Source: Algoriphagus sanaruensis
Lineage (GTDB): Bacteria; Bacteroidota; Bacteroidia; Cytophagales; Cyclobacteriaceae
NCBI RefSeq assembly: GCF_001593605.1
Contig: NZ_CP012836.1
Span: forward strand, 1,733,501-1,797,500
DNA: 64,000 nt
Direction of reading: 5' to 3'
Part shown: positions 8,255 through 17,204 of the stretch, one piece after another
How the letters are laid out: every line of letters begins with the position of its first letter
Numbering within the stretch: the first letter of the stretch is position 1
Position numbers and translations under genes: made by a program
The notes under the pieces: model-generated
The model's input: only the letters and a program-made list of their open reading frames with translations
What the model was told of the DNA's origin: nothing
The model's database searches: none

Positions 8255-8405
8255 TTAGATTAATGATTTACTCTACCTTTTATTTCCCGCAGATTTGCAC
8301 AGAAAAAGACACAAATTTTCGCAGATTTTTTCTAAGTACTATTTCTACTTTTCAGACTTCTGAATTCAACTTTCTGACTTTCTGCCAACTGTGACTGACA
8401 ACTGA
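8255..8405. repeat. intergenic spacer with short degenerate word repeats
   Basis: The spacer holds two copies of CGCAGATTT (8288-8296 and 8320-8328), then a run of related words built on TTCTGA/TTTCTGAC and AACTGTGACTGACAACTGAT up to the mce stop. No coding frame or clear promoter is visible. Such word-repeat spacers are common in Bacteroidota and cyanobacteria. Confidence 0.5.
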
Positions 8406-8807
8406 TCACTTCTTCTCTTGGCACAATTCCACCAGCACTCCATTCGTGCTTCTAGGGTGCAAAAATACCACTAATTTATTGTCAGCACCTTCTTTTGGGA
8501 TTTCATTCAGAATTTCAAATCCCTCGTTTTTGAGTCTTGCCATTTCGGCGTGGATGTCTTCTACATCAAAAGCAATGTGATGGATTCCTTCCGACTTTTT
8601 CTCTAGATATTTAGCAATTGGGCTATCAGGGCGGGTGGCTTGGAGTAATTCTACCTTGGTTTCTCCAACTTGAAAAAAGCTCGTTTCGACCCCTTCACTG
8701 CTTACTGTTTCTGTTTTATAATGTTCTTTTCCAAGGAGTTTTCGAAACAGCTCATTCGATTTTTCTAGGTCTTGGACTGCTATTCCGATATGTTCGATTT
8801 TCCTCAT
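8406..8807 (-). CDS. mce: methylmalonyl-CoA epimerase
   Basis: This 133-residue VOC-fold enzyme interconverts (R)- and (S)-methylmalonyl-CoA. Metal and substrate motifs are visible: IEHIGIAVQDLEKS at the N-terminus (His ligand), then GIHHIAFDVEDI in the second half and a C-terminal LVEL with its Glu. The frame is open upstream to 8867, but MRKIEHIG is the conserved family start, so the ATG at 8805-8807 is used. It is divergent from the iscA/erpA gene. No mutase genes are in the window. Confidence 0.9.
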   Translation of the reverse strand: MRKIEHIGIAVQDLEKSNELFRKLLGKEHYKTETVSSEGVETSFFQVGETKVELLQATRPDSPIAKYLEKKSEGIHHIAFDVEDIHAEMARLKNEGFEILNEIPKEGADNKLVVFLHPRSTNGVLVELCQEKK

Positions 8808-8902
8808 GCAGTTATTTTCTATCTTTGGGTTTGAATCTTTTTCAAAAGGGAGGTGTTTTCCTCTCATTCGAAAGCATTATCCAAAAGTAAAGGTATAAAG
8901 AT

Positions 8903-9229
8903 ATGATCACCGTTTCTGACAAAGCCAAAGAGAGAATTCTCGAATTAAAAAAAGAGGAAGGTCGGGCTGACAATGAAAACATCCGTGTTTCCGTGAAGGG
9001 AGGAGGCTGCTCTGGTTTGATGTATGATCTGGGATTTGATGCCAATGTGGTAGAGACAGATCATGTATTTGAAGATAAGGGCGTCAAAATTTTAGTGGAT
9101 CGCAAAAGTTTACTTTACCTTGCTGGCACGACCTTGGAATTTTCCGATGGGTTGAACGGCAAAGGGTTTCAATTTATTAATCCCAATGCCAGTCGAACCT
9201 GTGGATGTGGGGAAAGTTTCTCAGTATAA
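8903..9229 (+). CDS. A-type iron-sulfur cluster carrier (IscA/ErpA/SufA)
   Basis: This 108-residue HesB-fold protein has all three ligand cysteines: Cys36 in GGGCSG and Cys100/Cys102 in RTCGCGES. It would bind and pass Fe-S clusters to target enzymes in the cytosol. Which of the three paralogous names applies cannot be decided from sequence alone and no isc/suf genes are adjacent. It ends at a clear terminator. The degenerate paralog at 2506-2820 lacks the two C-terminal cysteines. Confidence 0.93.
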   Translation: MITVSDKAKERILELKKEEGRADNENIRVSVKGGGCSGLMYDLGFDANVVETDHVFEDKGVKILVDRKSLLYLAGTTLEFSDGLNGKGFQFINPNASRTCGCGESFSV

Positions 9230-9255
9230 TTTATTCCAGTTTACAAACTCTAATT

Positions 9256-9283
9256 AAAGCAGCTCATAAGGCTGCTTTTTTTT
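9256..9283 (+). terminator. intrinsic terminator after the iscA/erpA gene
   Basis: The stem AAAGCAGC/GCTGCTTT with a 7-nt loop is followed by a run of T to 9283. Confidence 0.85.
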
Positions 9284-9338
9284 GTGGATGTTTGGGGATA
9301 AAATGAGCTTTTTACGCTCCTAAATCCCCTTCAATCCT

Positions 9339-9346
9339 TACCTTTG
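9339..9346 (+). promoter_or_regulatory. -7 box of the gcvT promoter
   Basis: TACCTTTG matches the Bacteroidota TAnnTTTG element 24 bp before the ATG at 9371. It overlaps an in-frame TTG at 9344, which argues against that TTG as the start. Confidence 0.65.
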
Positions 9347-9370
9347 CCCACGTTAAAAAATGACCCAAAT

Positions 9371-10465
9371 ATGGAAAACGTCGTCAAAAATATCCCTTTA
9401 AATGACCTTCATGTTGCCCTTGGTGGCAAAATGGTTCCTTTCGCAGGTTTTAATATGCCTGTTCGATACAGTTCGGATAACGAAGAGCATCTTTGCGTGC
9501 GAAATGGAGTTGGAGTTTTTGATGTATCCCACATGGGTGAGTTTTTTGTGGAAGGCCCTCACGCCTTGGAATTAATCCAAAAAGTAACTTCAAATGATGC
9601 TTCTAAACTGGTTGTTGGTCAAGCGCAATATTCTTGCTTTCCCAACGAAACTGGTGGAATCGTTGATGACTTGATCGTATATAAGTTTTCGGAAGAAAAA
9701 TACATGCTCGTTGTCAATGCTTCCAATATTGAAAAGGATTGGGCTTGGGTGAATAAGTTTAATACCATGGGAGCCCAGTTGACCAATGCATCAGAAGAAT
9801 ATTGCCTATTTGCAGTTCAAGGTCCTAAGGCTATTGAAGCTGTACAATCGTTGACTCCTGTCAATCTTTCGGAGGTGAAGTTTTACCATTTTACGGTAGG
9901 AGAATTTGCCGGTGTTTCGGATGTAATTATTTCTGGTACAGGTTATACCGGTGCGGGAGGATTTGAGATTTATGTTAAGAACGCCGATGCTGAGCATATC
10001 TGGAATTCGATTTTCGAAGCAGGGAAAGCTTTTGAAATCAAGCCAATCGGCTTAGGAGCAAGAGATACTTTGAGATTGGAAATGGGGTATTGTCTGTACG
10101 GAAATGATATTTCTGATACTACTTCTCCAATCGAAGCAGGATTAGGTTGGATTACCAAATTCACCAAAGATTTCACGAATTCTGAAGCCTTGAAAAAGCA
10201 AAAAGAAGAAGGTGTTTCTAGAAAACTAGTTGGATTTATCATGCAGGAAAGAGGAATTCCAAGAGGACATTACCCAATTGTGGATGCTTCCGGTGAAGTG
10301 ATTGGAGAAGTGACCTCCGGAACTCAATCTCCAAGCATGTCAGTTGGGATTGGTATGGGCTATGTAAACACAGAATTCAGCAAGCCAGGAACCGAAATTT
10401 TTATTCAAATCAGAACAAAAAATCTGAGAGCTCAAGTAGAGAAACTTCCCTTGCTCAAAGGCTAA
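9371..10465 (+). CDS. gcvT: aminomethyltransferase, glycine cleavage T protein
   Basis: The T protein moves the methylene group from the lipoyl H protein to tetrahydrofolate, releasing ammonia. The 364-residue product has the N-terminal [13 protein letters not shown] segment, DVSHMGEF, the folate-site Asp in [11 protein letters not shown], and [12 protein letters not shown] with [14 protein letters not shown]. An in-frame TTG at 9344 was rejected because it lies in the promoter. The stop overlaps the comB ATG (TAATG). GcvH and GcvP are not in the window. Confidence 0.95.
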   Translation: MENVVKNIPLNDLHVALGGKMVPFAGFNMPVRYSSDNEEHLCVRNGVGVFDVSHMGEFFVEGPHALELIQKVTSNDASKLVVGQAQYSCFPNETGGIVDDLIVYKFSEEKYMLVVNASNIEKDWAWVNKFNTMGAQLTNASEEYCLFAVQGPKAIEAVQSLTPVNLSEVKFYHFTVGEFAGVSDVIISGTGYTGAGGFEIYVKNADAEHIWNSIFEAGKAFEIKPIGLGARDTLRLEMGYCLYGNDISDTTSPIEAGLGWITKFTKDFTNSEALKKQKEEGVSRKLVGFIMQERGIPRGHYPIVDASGEVIGEVTSGTQSPSMSVGIGMGYVNTEFSKPGTEIFIQIRTKNLRAQVEKLPLLKG

Positions 10466-11172
10466 TGAAATCAGTTGAAGTTTGTTTTAGTCCTGATCTG
10501 ATTCATTTTCATGAATTAGAAGGCAAGGCAGTAGTTGTAGTGGATATTTTCAGAGCCACATCAACGATGGTGGCAGCTCTGGCCAATGGAGTGGTTTCTA
10601 TCCTGCCTTTTGCAGATTTGGAGGCTTGCAAAGCTAAGCAAGCCGAAGGGTTCTTGATTGCAGGAGAGCGGAATGGACTAACCGCTCCAGGTTTTGAGAT
10701 GGGTAATTCCCCAGTGGCATATTTGGAGGGAGATTATACCGGAAGAAAACTTGCGATGACCACCACGAATGGAACTCAAGCTTTAGAAAAATCCAAAGGA
10801 GCTGCTGAAATATTAATTGGTGCATTTCCAAACCTCCAAGCCACTGTTTCCTATCTTCAAAAGCTGGATTTGGATGTATTGGTCCATTGCGCGGGATGGA
10901 AGGGACGATTTAATTTAGAAGATTCGCTTTACGCTGGAGCTCTGGTCAAATCCTTAGAATCCACCCATCTTGCTGATGAGGATGGAGCCCTCGCGATGAA
11001 GTCTCTCTTTGAACGAGAAGGTCACCAACTGAAGAAATACCTTAGTAAGGCTTCGCATGCCAAACGTCTTCAGAATCATGGGATAGAATCGGATATAGAT
11101 TTTTGCCTGACTCTGGATGTTTGCGATCTGGTGATCCGATTGGATGAGGAAGGGTTTTTAGTGCCTGCTTAA
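10465..11172 (+). CDS. comB: 2-phosphosulfolactate phosphatase family protein
   Basis: The 235-residue product has ComB motifs: VVVDIFRATSTMVAAL at about residues 24-39, a GERNG loop, GNSP, TTTNGT, and HCAGWKGRFNLEDSLYAG with acidic metal ligands. In methanogens ComB dephosphorylates phosphosulfolactate on the way to coenzyme M. Bacterial members probably make sulfolactate or act on a related substrate. No ComA or ComC partner is visible. It is translationally coupled to gcvT and ends 3 bp from the convergent S41 protease gene. Confidence 0.9.
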   Translation: MKSVEVCFSPDLIHFHELEGKAVVVVDIFRATSTMVAALANGVVSILPFADLEACKAKQAEGFLIAGERNGLTAPGFEMGNSPVAYLEGDYTGRKLAMTTTNGTQALEKSKGAAEILIGAFPNLQATVSYLQKLDLDVLVHCAGWKGRFNLEDSLYAGALVKSLESTHLADEDGALAMKSLFEREGHQLKKYLSKASHAKRLQNHGIESDIDFCLTLDVCDLVIRLDEEGFLVPA

Positions 11173-11175
11173 AGG

Positions 11176-12495
11176 TTAAAAGGCTGGGAATTCTTGCTGT
11201 AGCCCTTTAAATACGTCGATCATTTCCCAGCTAGGTTTGTAAAATTCTCGTGTTAATCTTCCAGATACATTTCCAGTTTGAATGTATTGTAAAGCTGCAT
11301 TCAATCTTAAATCTGCCGGATTCCCCCACGGAATATTCGGAGAATCTCCTACCGTGTAGTTTGCTGGGAAACCTTCAAAGTATTCCGCCTTTCCTTGGGA
11401 ATTTGCCGTTGCAAAAGTGATCGGTACAAGCTCGACATTATTGTCCGAAAGGATGGTGTTGTATCTCGAAAGTGGAAATGATCCCACTGGTTTACCATAG
11501 GTATTATCGCCAATCAACACTACCTCCATATAAGGCGATAGACTATTGATGATCAATTCTGAAGCTGAAGCTGATCCGCGTGAGGTTATAAATACAATTC
11601 GATTCAGGCTGATACTTCCGATTTTGGAGAAGTTTTTGAAAGAATTGAGACTGGTTTTGACCGAATTCAGCTTGTTCGTATACATCAATTTATTGGAGTT
11701 GGCAGGCTGAATCAGGTAATTCATGATTTGCTCCGCCACAGCCACTGAGCCGCCACCATTATATCTTAAGTCGATGATGAGTTCGTCGATTCCTTGTGCT
11801 TGAAAAAATTCCATTGAGCTTTGAACTTCAGCGCTTCGAGTAGGAGTCAAACCCGCCGTTGCTTTGAAAGATTGATAGGCCCAATACCCTACTTTTTTAC
11901 CTTCTAGATTGATCACTCGTCGATCTAATACAGAATTAGATTGATATTCCGCTTTAACATTACTACGAGTAGTGGTGCTTCCATCGGGAAGTCGGAAGGT
12001 AAATGTATTCGTGATTCCTGGATCAGATGGGCCTAATTTAAAATCATAGCCTCCTGTGGAAGTTTTGTAACTAGAAACGGGCTGCCCGTTGATTTCTACG
12101 ATCTCCCAACCTCTTTGCCATCCATCTTTTCCAGCAGGTGATTCGCTAAATACGAAGGAAATGTAAAGTTTTTCGTCAGCGGAAAATGCAAAACCAAATC
12201 CATGGCCAGCATTTCTTCCGACAAAAGCATTATTGAAAGCTTCCTGTGTGGTCAGGTAAGAAAATCGATCAAGTGGTTTGTAAATGATGGAATTAAGAAA
12301 TTCCTCATTTGAAGATGCGGATTGGTAATCTGGAGCTGAAGGGAGTTCTTCAGTCCAGAAATACCATTCTTGCATAGATTCATAAATGGCTTTTTTGACT
12401 TTGTCTTCTGCCCCGATGGGGCTTGGAGTTTCAGTGGGATCACATGCTGCCAATCCCAAACAAGCCCAAATAATCAACCATTTAATCCGCTTCAT
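11176..12495 (-). CDS. S41 family C-terminal-processing peptidase, lipoprotein
   Basis: The 439-residue product has a lipoprotein signal (LAACD, Cys19). An N-terminal helical region (YESMQEWYFWTEELP) precedes a PDZ-like part (GWEIVEINGQPVSSY) and the S41 catalytic domain with IDLRYNGGG. The nucleophile is in the TSRGSASASELI segment, with a Lys in the following GKPVGS segment. It is likely a periplasmic or outer-membrane-anchored serine protease with a Ser/Lys dyad. It converges on comB with a 3-bp gap. Confidence 0.9.
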   Translation of the reverse strand: MKRIKWLIIWACLGLAACDPTETPSPIGAEDKVKKAIYESMQEWYFWTEELPSAPDYQSASSNEEFLNSIIYKPLDRFSYLTTQEAFNNAFVGRNAGHGFGFAFSADEKLYISFVFSESPAGKDGWQRGWEIVEINGQPVSSYKTSTGGYDFKLGPSDPGITNTFTFRLPDGSTTTRSNVKAEYQSNSVLDRRVINLEGKKVGYWAYQSFKATAGLTPTRSAEVQSSMEFFQAQGIDELIIDLRYNGGGSVAVAEQIMNYLIQPANSNKLMYTNKLNSVKTSLNSFKNFSKIGSISLNRIVFITSRGSASASELIINSLSPYMEVVLIGDNTYGKPVGSFPLSRYNTILSDNNVELVPITFATANSQGKAEYFEGFPANYTVGDSPNIPWGNPADLRLNAALQYIQTGNVSGRLTREFYKPSWEMIDVFKGLQQEFPAF

Positions 12496-12538
12496 ATTTC
12501 GTTTTTTTGGTAGAAACGATGGAATTACCTAGTAAGGT

Positions 12539-12931
12539 TTAGATCGCGATGTCATAGACCTTTACCGTTTTCCACATGTGTGAGTATTTTTCAATAAACT
12601 CTAAATGTAGAGGGTCGGTTTGGTAGGCGGCCTGAGCTTCTAAGGAATCAAAAAAAAGAGTGCAAGAAACATGAAAGCTATGATCTACGACCTCTCGTTT
12701 TTCGGTTGGTGCAGGGGTTCCTAAAATAAACTGAGCGACATCTGCACAACGTCCTAACATCGGAGCTGCGTCGGTCAGAAATTCTTTTAAATCAGACTCT
12801 TTATGAAGCCAGAAAAATACTTGATGAATGAGTTTTTGTGCCATAGGTTTAGAATAAGTTAGGTTAATGGGAAGAATTGAGCTTGCACTTATTGCAGTGA
12901 TTGTTTTTAATGCTTTCCTTCGGGAATTCAT
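12539..12931 (-). CDS. exported Dabb (stress-responsive A/B barrel) domain protein
   Basis: The product has 130 residues. The N-terminus has Ser-Arg-Arg-Lys-Ala-Leu-Lys followed by a hydrophobic stretch, a Tat-like signal. The mature part starts with KLIHQVFFWLHKESD and continues with DHSFHVSCTLFFDSLEAQAAYQTDPLH, the Dabb signature. Members form dimeric barrels, some with catalytic roles, but no function can be assigned. It lies 43 bp upstream of the S41 gene on the same strand and is divergent from the aldo/keto reductase. Confidence 0.87.
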   Translation of the reverse strand: MNSRRKALKTITAISASSILPINLTYSKPMAQKLIHQVFFWLHKESDLKEFLTDAAPMLGRCADVAQFILGTPAPTEKREVVDHSFHVSCTLFFDSLEAQAAYQTDPLHLEFIEKYSHMWKTVKVYDIAI

Positions 12932-13067
12932 ATTAATTATTGAAATACTGACAAGTTGAGGTATCTTTCGTGGATAAGGCTTTAAAGATAAACATATAAA
13001 TTGCTTGACGATAACCGGTCATGGACTTGATAGAAATGATTTTTAACCTTGTTCAATTCAGTAGCAA

Positions 13068-14048
13068 ATGAACTATCGAAAATTAGGAAAAACGGGTTGG
13101 GAAGTATCTGAAATCAGTTTGGGAACTTGGCAAGTTGGAGGTGGCTGGGGCCAGGCTTTTGATCTGAAAAAGGCAGAAGAAATTCTGCACACAGCATTTG
13201 ACCAAGGTGTCAATTTTGTGGATACCGCTGATGTCTATGATGGGGGACTGAGTGAAGCGGCTGTAGGAAAAGTTGTGAGGGAGCGCTCTGAAAAAATCTA
13301 TGTGGCAACAAAATGTGGTAGAAGAATTCAGCCTCATGTAAATGAGGGATACACTCCATCAAGATTGCGAAAATATGTGGAGGATAGCCTGAGAAATACA
13401 GGACTTGAACAAATCGATTTGATCCAACTCCACTGTCCTCCGGGTGAAGTGTACCATCGGGATGAGATTTTTGGACTTTTTGAGGACTTGAAAGCAGAGG
13501 GCAAAATCGCCGAAATGGGAGTCAGTGTGGAGCGGATCAATGAAGCAATGACTGCCATGAAACATGAGATTGTTTCGACGATTCAAATCATTTTCAATCT
13601 ATTTAGACAGCGACCAGCTGAGTTACTTTTCAGCCATGCCGAAGTCAATCAAATAGGACTTATCATTCGTGTTCCTCTAGCTAGTGGATTGCTGAGTGGT
13701 AAGATTACACCTCAAACAACTTTTGCCAAAGATGATCATCGCCATTTCAACAGGGAGGGAAAAGCTTTTGATAAGGGAGAAACTTTTTCTGGAGTTCCTT
13801 TAGAAAAGGCCTTTCCTGCCATTAAAGAATTGAAAAAAATAGTTGGAGAGCCTCTTTCTGGATTTGCCTTGAAATGGATTTTGATGTTCAATCAAGTGGG
13901 GACGGTCATCCCGGGAGCATCCTCAATCTCACAAGTTTTACAAAATATTGAGGCGGCCAAGTTGCCTGACTTAAGCTCGGATCAGATGAAGGAATTAGAG
14001 CTTCTCTATAAAGAATATATAAAGTCAGAGGTTCATCACCTTTGGTAA
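13068..14048 (+). CDS. aldo/keto reductase
   Basis: This 326-residue TIM-barrel NADPH oxidoreductase has the tetrad visible: Asp and Tyr in FVDTADVYDGG (about residues 51-61), Lys in VATKCG, and His in IQLHCP. The C-terminal GTVIPGASSISQVLQNIEA segment is the usual phosphate-binding region. The substrate is unknown; it resembles the general-stress and sugar-type AKRs. It ends 4 bp before a bidirectional terminator shared with typA. Confidence 0.92.
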   Translation: MNYRKLGKTGWEVSEISLGTWQVGGGWGQAFDLKKAEEILHTAFDQGVNFVDTADVYDGGLSEAAVGKVVRERSEKIYVATKCGRRIQPHVNEGYTPSRLRKYVEDSLRNTGLEQIDLIQLHCPPGEVYHRDEIFGLFEDLKAEGKIAEMGVSVERINEAMTAMKHEIVSTIQIIFNLFRQRPAELLFSHAEVNQIGLIIRVPLASGLLSGKITPQTTFAKDDHRHFNREGKAFDKGETFSGVPLEKAFPAIKELKKIVGEPLSGFALKWILMFNQVGTVIPGASSISQVLQNIEAAKLPDLSSDQMKELELLYKEYIKSEVHHLW

Positions 14049-14051
14049 AAA

Positions 14052-14083
14052 AAAGAGGGCGGTTATTTCTAATCGCCCTCTTT
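14052..14083. terminator. bidirectional terminator between the AKR gene and typA
   Basis: The arms AAAGAGGGCGGTTA and TAATCGCCCTCTTT pair over 14 bp with one G-T wobble and a TTTC-type loop, with A and T runs outside. Confidence 0.85.
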
Positions 14084-14101
14084 GGTATCCAACTATTGAA
14101 A

Positions 14102-15907
14102 TTAATCCTCTTTTTTGGCCATTCTGGCTCTTTCGTTCTCATCCAAGTAAATTTTTCTCATTCGGATGGACTTAGGAGTGATTTCAAGGTATTCATCTTT
14201 CTGGATGTATTCCATGGATTCTTCCAAAGAGAATCGCTTTGGAGGTGCGATTCTAACGTTGTCGTCAGAACCCGAAGCACGCATATTGGTTAGCTTCTTA
14301 CCTTTTTGTACGTTGACTACGATGTCATTATCTCGGGAATGCTCACCGATTACCTGTCCTGTGTATAGATCATCCCCTGGCTCGATGAAGAAAACTCCTC
14401 GATCCTGAAGTTTGTCAATCGCATAGGCTGTACAAGGACCGCCTTCCATGGAAATCAAAGAACCATTGATTCGTCCTGGGATTGGGCCTTTGAAAGGTTC
14501 ATAAGACGTAAATCGGTGATTCATGATTGCTTCACCTTGAGTCGCTGTAAGGACGTTGTTTCTCAATCCGATCAAACCTCTGGAAGGAATCTTGAACTCC
14601 AAGTGCTGAAGATCTCCCTTAGGTTCCATGATCAACAATTCACCTTTACGCTGAGTCGCTAATTCGATTACCTTTCCTGCAGTTTCCTGCGGAACATCTA
14701 CCACAAGGGTTTCAATTGGTTCACATTTTACTCCGTCGATTTCCTTGAAAATCACTTGAGGTTGACCCACTTGAAGTTCGTAGCCTTCTCTTCTCATGGT
14801 CTCAATCAAAACTGACAAGTGAAGAATGCCTCGTCCATAGACCAGGAATCGATCTTCTGAATCGGTAGGCTCCACTCGTAGCGCCAAGTTTTTCTCGGTT
14901 TCTTTCATCAAACGATCTCTCAAGTGACGTGAAGTCACAAATTTCCCTTCTTTTCCAAAGAATGGAGAGTTATTGATCGTGAAGAGCATATTCATGGTAG
15001 GCTCATCGATGGCAATACGTGGAAGCGGTTCTGGGTTTTCTACGTCAGCAATCGTATCTCCGATTTCAAAATCTTCAATTCCATTCACTGCACAAATGTC
15101 ACCTGCGCTAACTGTTTGAACTTTATTTTTTCCAAGACCTTCGAAGGTGTGCAATTCTTTTACACGCATCTTTTTAATGGATCCGTCTGCTTTGCAAAGG
15201 GCGATCTGCTGGTTTTCAGAGATGGTACCTCTTGCAACACGTCCGATTGCAATTCGGCCAACAAAGTTGGAATAATCCAAAGAGGTGATTTGCATCTGAA
15301 GGGAGCCTTCAGAAATTTTTGGAGCTGGGATATAGTCTAGGATAGCGTCCAAAAGAGGAAGAATAGAGTCAGTAGGATTTTTCCAGTCAGGACCCATCCA
15401 ATTTTGCTTGGCAGAACCATACAGGGTTTGAAACTCTAATTGCTCTTCAGTAGCATCAAGATTGAACATGAGCTCGAATACAGCTTCGTGAACCTCGTCC
15501 GGACGACAGTTTTCTTTATCTACTTTATTTACTACTACGATTGGAGTCAAACCAAGCGAAAGTGCCTTGCTTAATACAAATCGAGTTTGAGGCATTGGTC
15601 CTTCAAAGGCATCTACCAATAGAATAACCCCATCAGCCATCTTCAACACTCGTTCTACCTCGCCTCCAAAGTCTGCGTGACCTGGAGTATCAATGATGTT
15701 GATTTTATGGTCTTTGTAGCGTACGGATACGTTTTTAGAAAGAATGGTGATTCCGCGTTCACGTTCTAGGTCGTTGTTGTCGAGGATCAGGTCTTCGAAT
15801 TGCTGATTTTCTCTGAAGATTTTTGAAGCGTGGATGATTTTATCCACAAGGGTTGTTTTACCGTGGTCAACGTGTGCGATGATCGCGATATTCCGAATAT
15901 TCTGCAT
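14102..15907 (-). CDS. typA: ribosome-associated translational GTPase TypA/BipA
   Basis: This 601-residue elongation-factor-like GTPase acts on the 70S/50S ribosome during stress and assembly. G1 is AHVDHGKTT at residues 10-18, G2 includes RERGITI, G3 is DTPGHADF, G4 is NKVDK and G5 is GSAK. Domains II and V and the TypA-specific C-terminal domain follow, with the usual RGLIGLRNN and GPIPGRINGSLISME. The length is normal. It is transcribed from a good -7 box at 15928-15935. Confidence 0.97.
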   Translation of the reverse strand: MQNIRNIAIIAHVDHGKTTLVDKIIHASKIFRENQQFEDLILDNNDLERERGITILSKNVSVRYKDHKINIIDTPGHADFGGEVERVLKMADGVILLVDAFEGPMPQTRFVLSKALSLGLTPIVVVNKVDKENCRPDEVHEAVFELMFNLDATEEQLEFQTLYGSAKQNWMGPDWKNPTDSILPLLDAILDYIPAPKISEGSLQMQITSLDYSNFVGRIAIGRVARGTISENQQIALCKADGSIKKMRVKELHTFEGLGKNKVQTVSAGDICAVNGIEDFEIGDTIADVENPEPLPRIAIDEPTMNMLFTINNSPFFGKEGKFVTSRHLRDRLMKETEKNLALRVEPTDSEDRFLVYGRGILHLSVLIETMRREGYELQVGQPQVIFKEIDGVKCEPIETLVVDVPQETAGKVIELATQRKGELLIMEPKGDLQHLEFKIPSRGLIGLRNNVLTATQGEAIMNHRFTSYEPFKGPIPGRINGSLISMEGGPCTAYAIDKLQDRGVFFIEPGDDLYTGQVIGEHSRDNDIVVNVQKGKKLTNMRASGSDDNVRIAPPKRFSLEESMEYIQKDEYLEITPKSIRMRKIYLDENERARMAKKED

Positions 15908-15927
15908 GGTTTGCCTAATTGAAGGCG

Positions 15928-15935
15928 CAAAAGTA
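15928..15935 (-). promoter_or_regulatory. -7 box of the typA promoter
   Basis: On the minus strand it reads TACTTTTG, a full match to TAnnTTTG, 20 bp upstream of the typA ATG. Confidence 0.6.
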
Positions 15936-16027
15936 AGAATTTAATTTGGGAGTAAGGTTATCGCCCTGTGAAGTTTCTGAATTTGTAATTCCTCCAGATT
16001 AAGGTACTTATCTGAATTTGGTTATAA

Positions 16028-16064
16028 TTTAGTTTCCAAAAAAGATGTTTTTTTAGAAACTAAA
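16028..16064 (+). promoter_or_regulatory. long hairpin just upstream of the symporter start
   Basis: TTTAGTTTC and GAAACTAAA form a perfect 9-bp outer stem. Inside, AAAAAA pairs with TTTTTT around a GATG loop. It ends 11 nt before the ATG at 16076, so it would sit at the ribosome-loading region. Role unknown. Confidence 0.5.
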
Positions 16065-16075
16065 TCCCTTCGTTC

Positions 16076-17146
16076 ATGACTCGAGTATTTCGATTACTTC
16101 CTGTTCTGTTTTTTTTAGCAATGATTCTCTCTTTGTGGAGCTTTGGAATTCAGAATTCTGGTATGGCTGTCATCGGGTTTTTGTTTGCGTTGGGATTAGG
16201 GTTTCGAACCAATAATTTTTATAAGGCCTTCAGTTTTCCAGTTTATATTCTAGGAATAGTTTCTCTTGGAATGTATTTCCCCCAGTTTTTTCAAGAAATA
16301 AACGGGTTTAGGCTCACGGGATTAATCAATCCCTTGATCCAGGTAATCATGTTTGGAATGGGGGCAACTTTAAGTTGGAGTGATTTTGCAGCAGTGGCAA
16401 AGAGTCCAAAAGCAGTTGGATTGGGAATTCTTGCTCAATTTATGGTCATGCCTTTGGTTGGATTTGGACTAGCTACACTTAGTGGGCTTAATCCTGAGGT
16501 AGCTGCTGGGATTATTCTTGTAGGAAGTGCTCCCGGAGGAACGGCATCTAATGTGATGGCTTTTTTGGCCAAGGCAAATGTCGCGCTTTCAGTGACGTTG
16601 ACTTCGATTTCCACACTACTCGCTCCGTTGATGATGCCCATTTTGATGAAAGTCTTAGCAGGTCAATTCATTGAAATCGATGTGTTGAAAATGATGTGGG
16701 ACATTTTCAAAATTATCCTGTTACCAGTTGGATCAGGTTTGCTGGTTAATCAAATTTGGAAAGGAAAATCTTCTATAATAGAACGCATTTTGCCTATTAT
16801 TTCAATGATTGGAATCGCCTTGATTATTTTGGTTATTACAGCGGCGGGCAGAGATGGGTTACTTCAAATTGGACCTCTCCTCATCCTTTTGGTTCTTATT
16901 CATAATCTTTTTGGATATGGAATAGGCTATGGTTTTTCGCGGTTAATCGGAATGAGTGAAAAGGATTCACGGACTTTAGCCATAGAAGTGGGGATGCAAA
17001 ACGCTGGCTTGGCAAGTGGACTTTCTGCCATTCTAGGGAAAATTGGAACAGTAGGCCTCGCTCCGGCGGTATTTGGTCCTATGCAAAACGTGACTGGTTC
17101 AGTTTTAGCCACTTTTTGGAGTAGAAAAGGATTGAAGAAAAAATAG
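16076..17146 (+). CDS. bile acid:sodium symporter (BASS) family transporter
   Basis: This 356-residue inner-membrane protein has about ten hydrophobic segments. The two conserved family motifs are present: GSAPGGTASNVM in the first unwound helix and EVGMQNAGLASGL in the second, forming the sodium and substrate site. In bacteria such carriers move pantoate, keto acids or other organic anions; the substrate here is unknown. The N-terminal two helices (about residues 9-50) look separate from the ASBT-like core, which begins near residue 57. A strong hairpin lies directly upstream. Confidence 0.9.
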   Translation: MTRVFRLLPVLFFLAMILSLWSFGIQNSGMAVIGFLFALGLGFRTNNFYKAFSFPVYILGIVSLGMYFPQFFQEINGFRLTGLINPLIQVIMFGMGATLSWSDFAAVAKSPKAVGLGILAQFMVMPLVGFGLATLSGLNPEVAAGIILVGSAPGGTASNVMAFLAKANVALSVTLTSISTLLAPLMMPILMKVLAGQFIEIDVLKMMWDIFKIILLPVGSGLLVNQIWKGKSSIIERILPIISMIGIALIILVITAAGRDGLLQIGPLLILLVLIHNLFGYGIGYGFSRLIGMSEKDSRTLAIEVGMQNAGLASGLSAILGKIGTVGLAPAVFGPMQNVTGSVLATFWSRKGLKKK

Positions 17147-17204
17147 TTTGATTCGGGGATAATTTTTTCTTTCAAATTTAGTTATAAGCTAAAATAGCCT
17201 TGAA

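Noticed and set aside
9344..9370. Upstream TTG start for gcvT
   Set aside because: It overlaps the TACCTTTG -7 box; the ATG at 9371 fits the family length.
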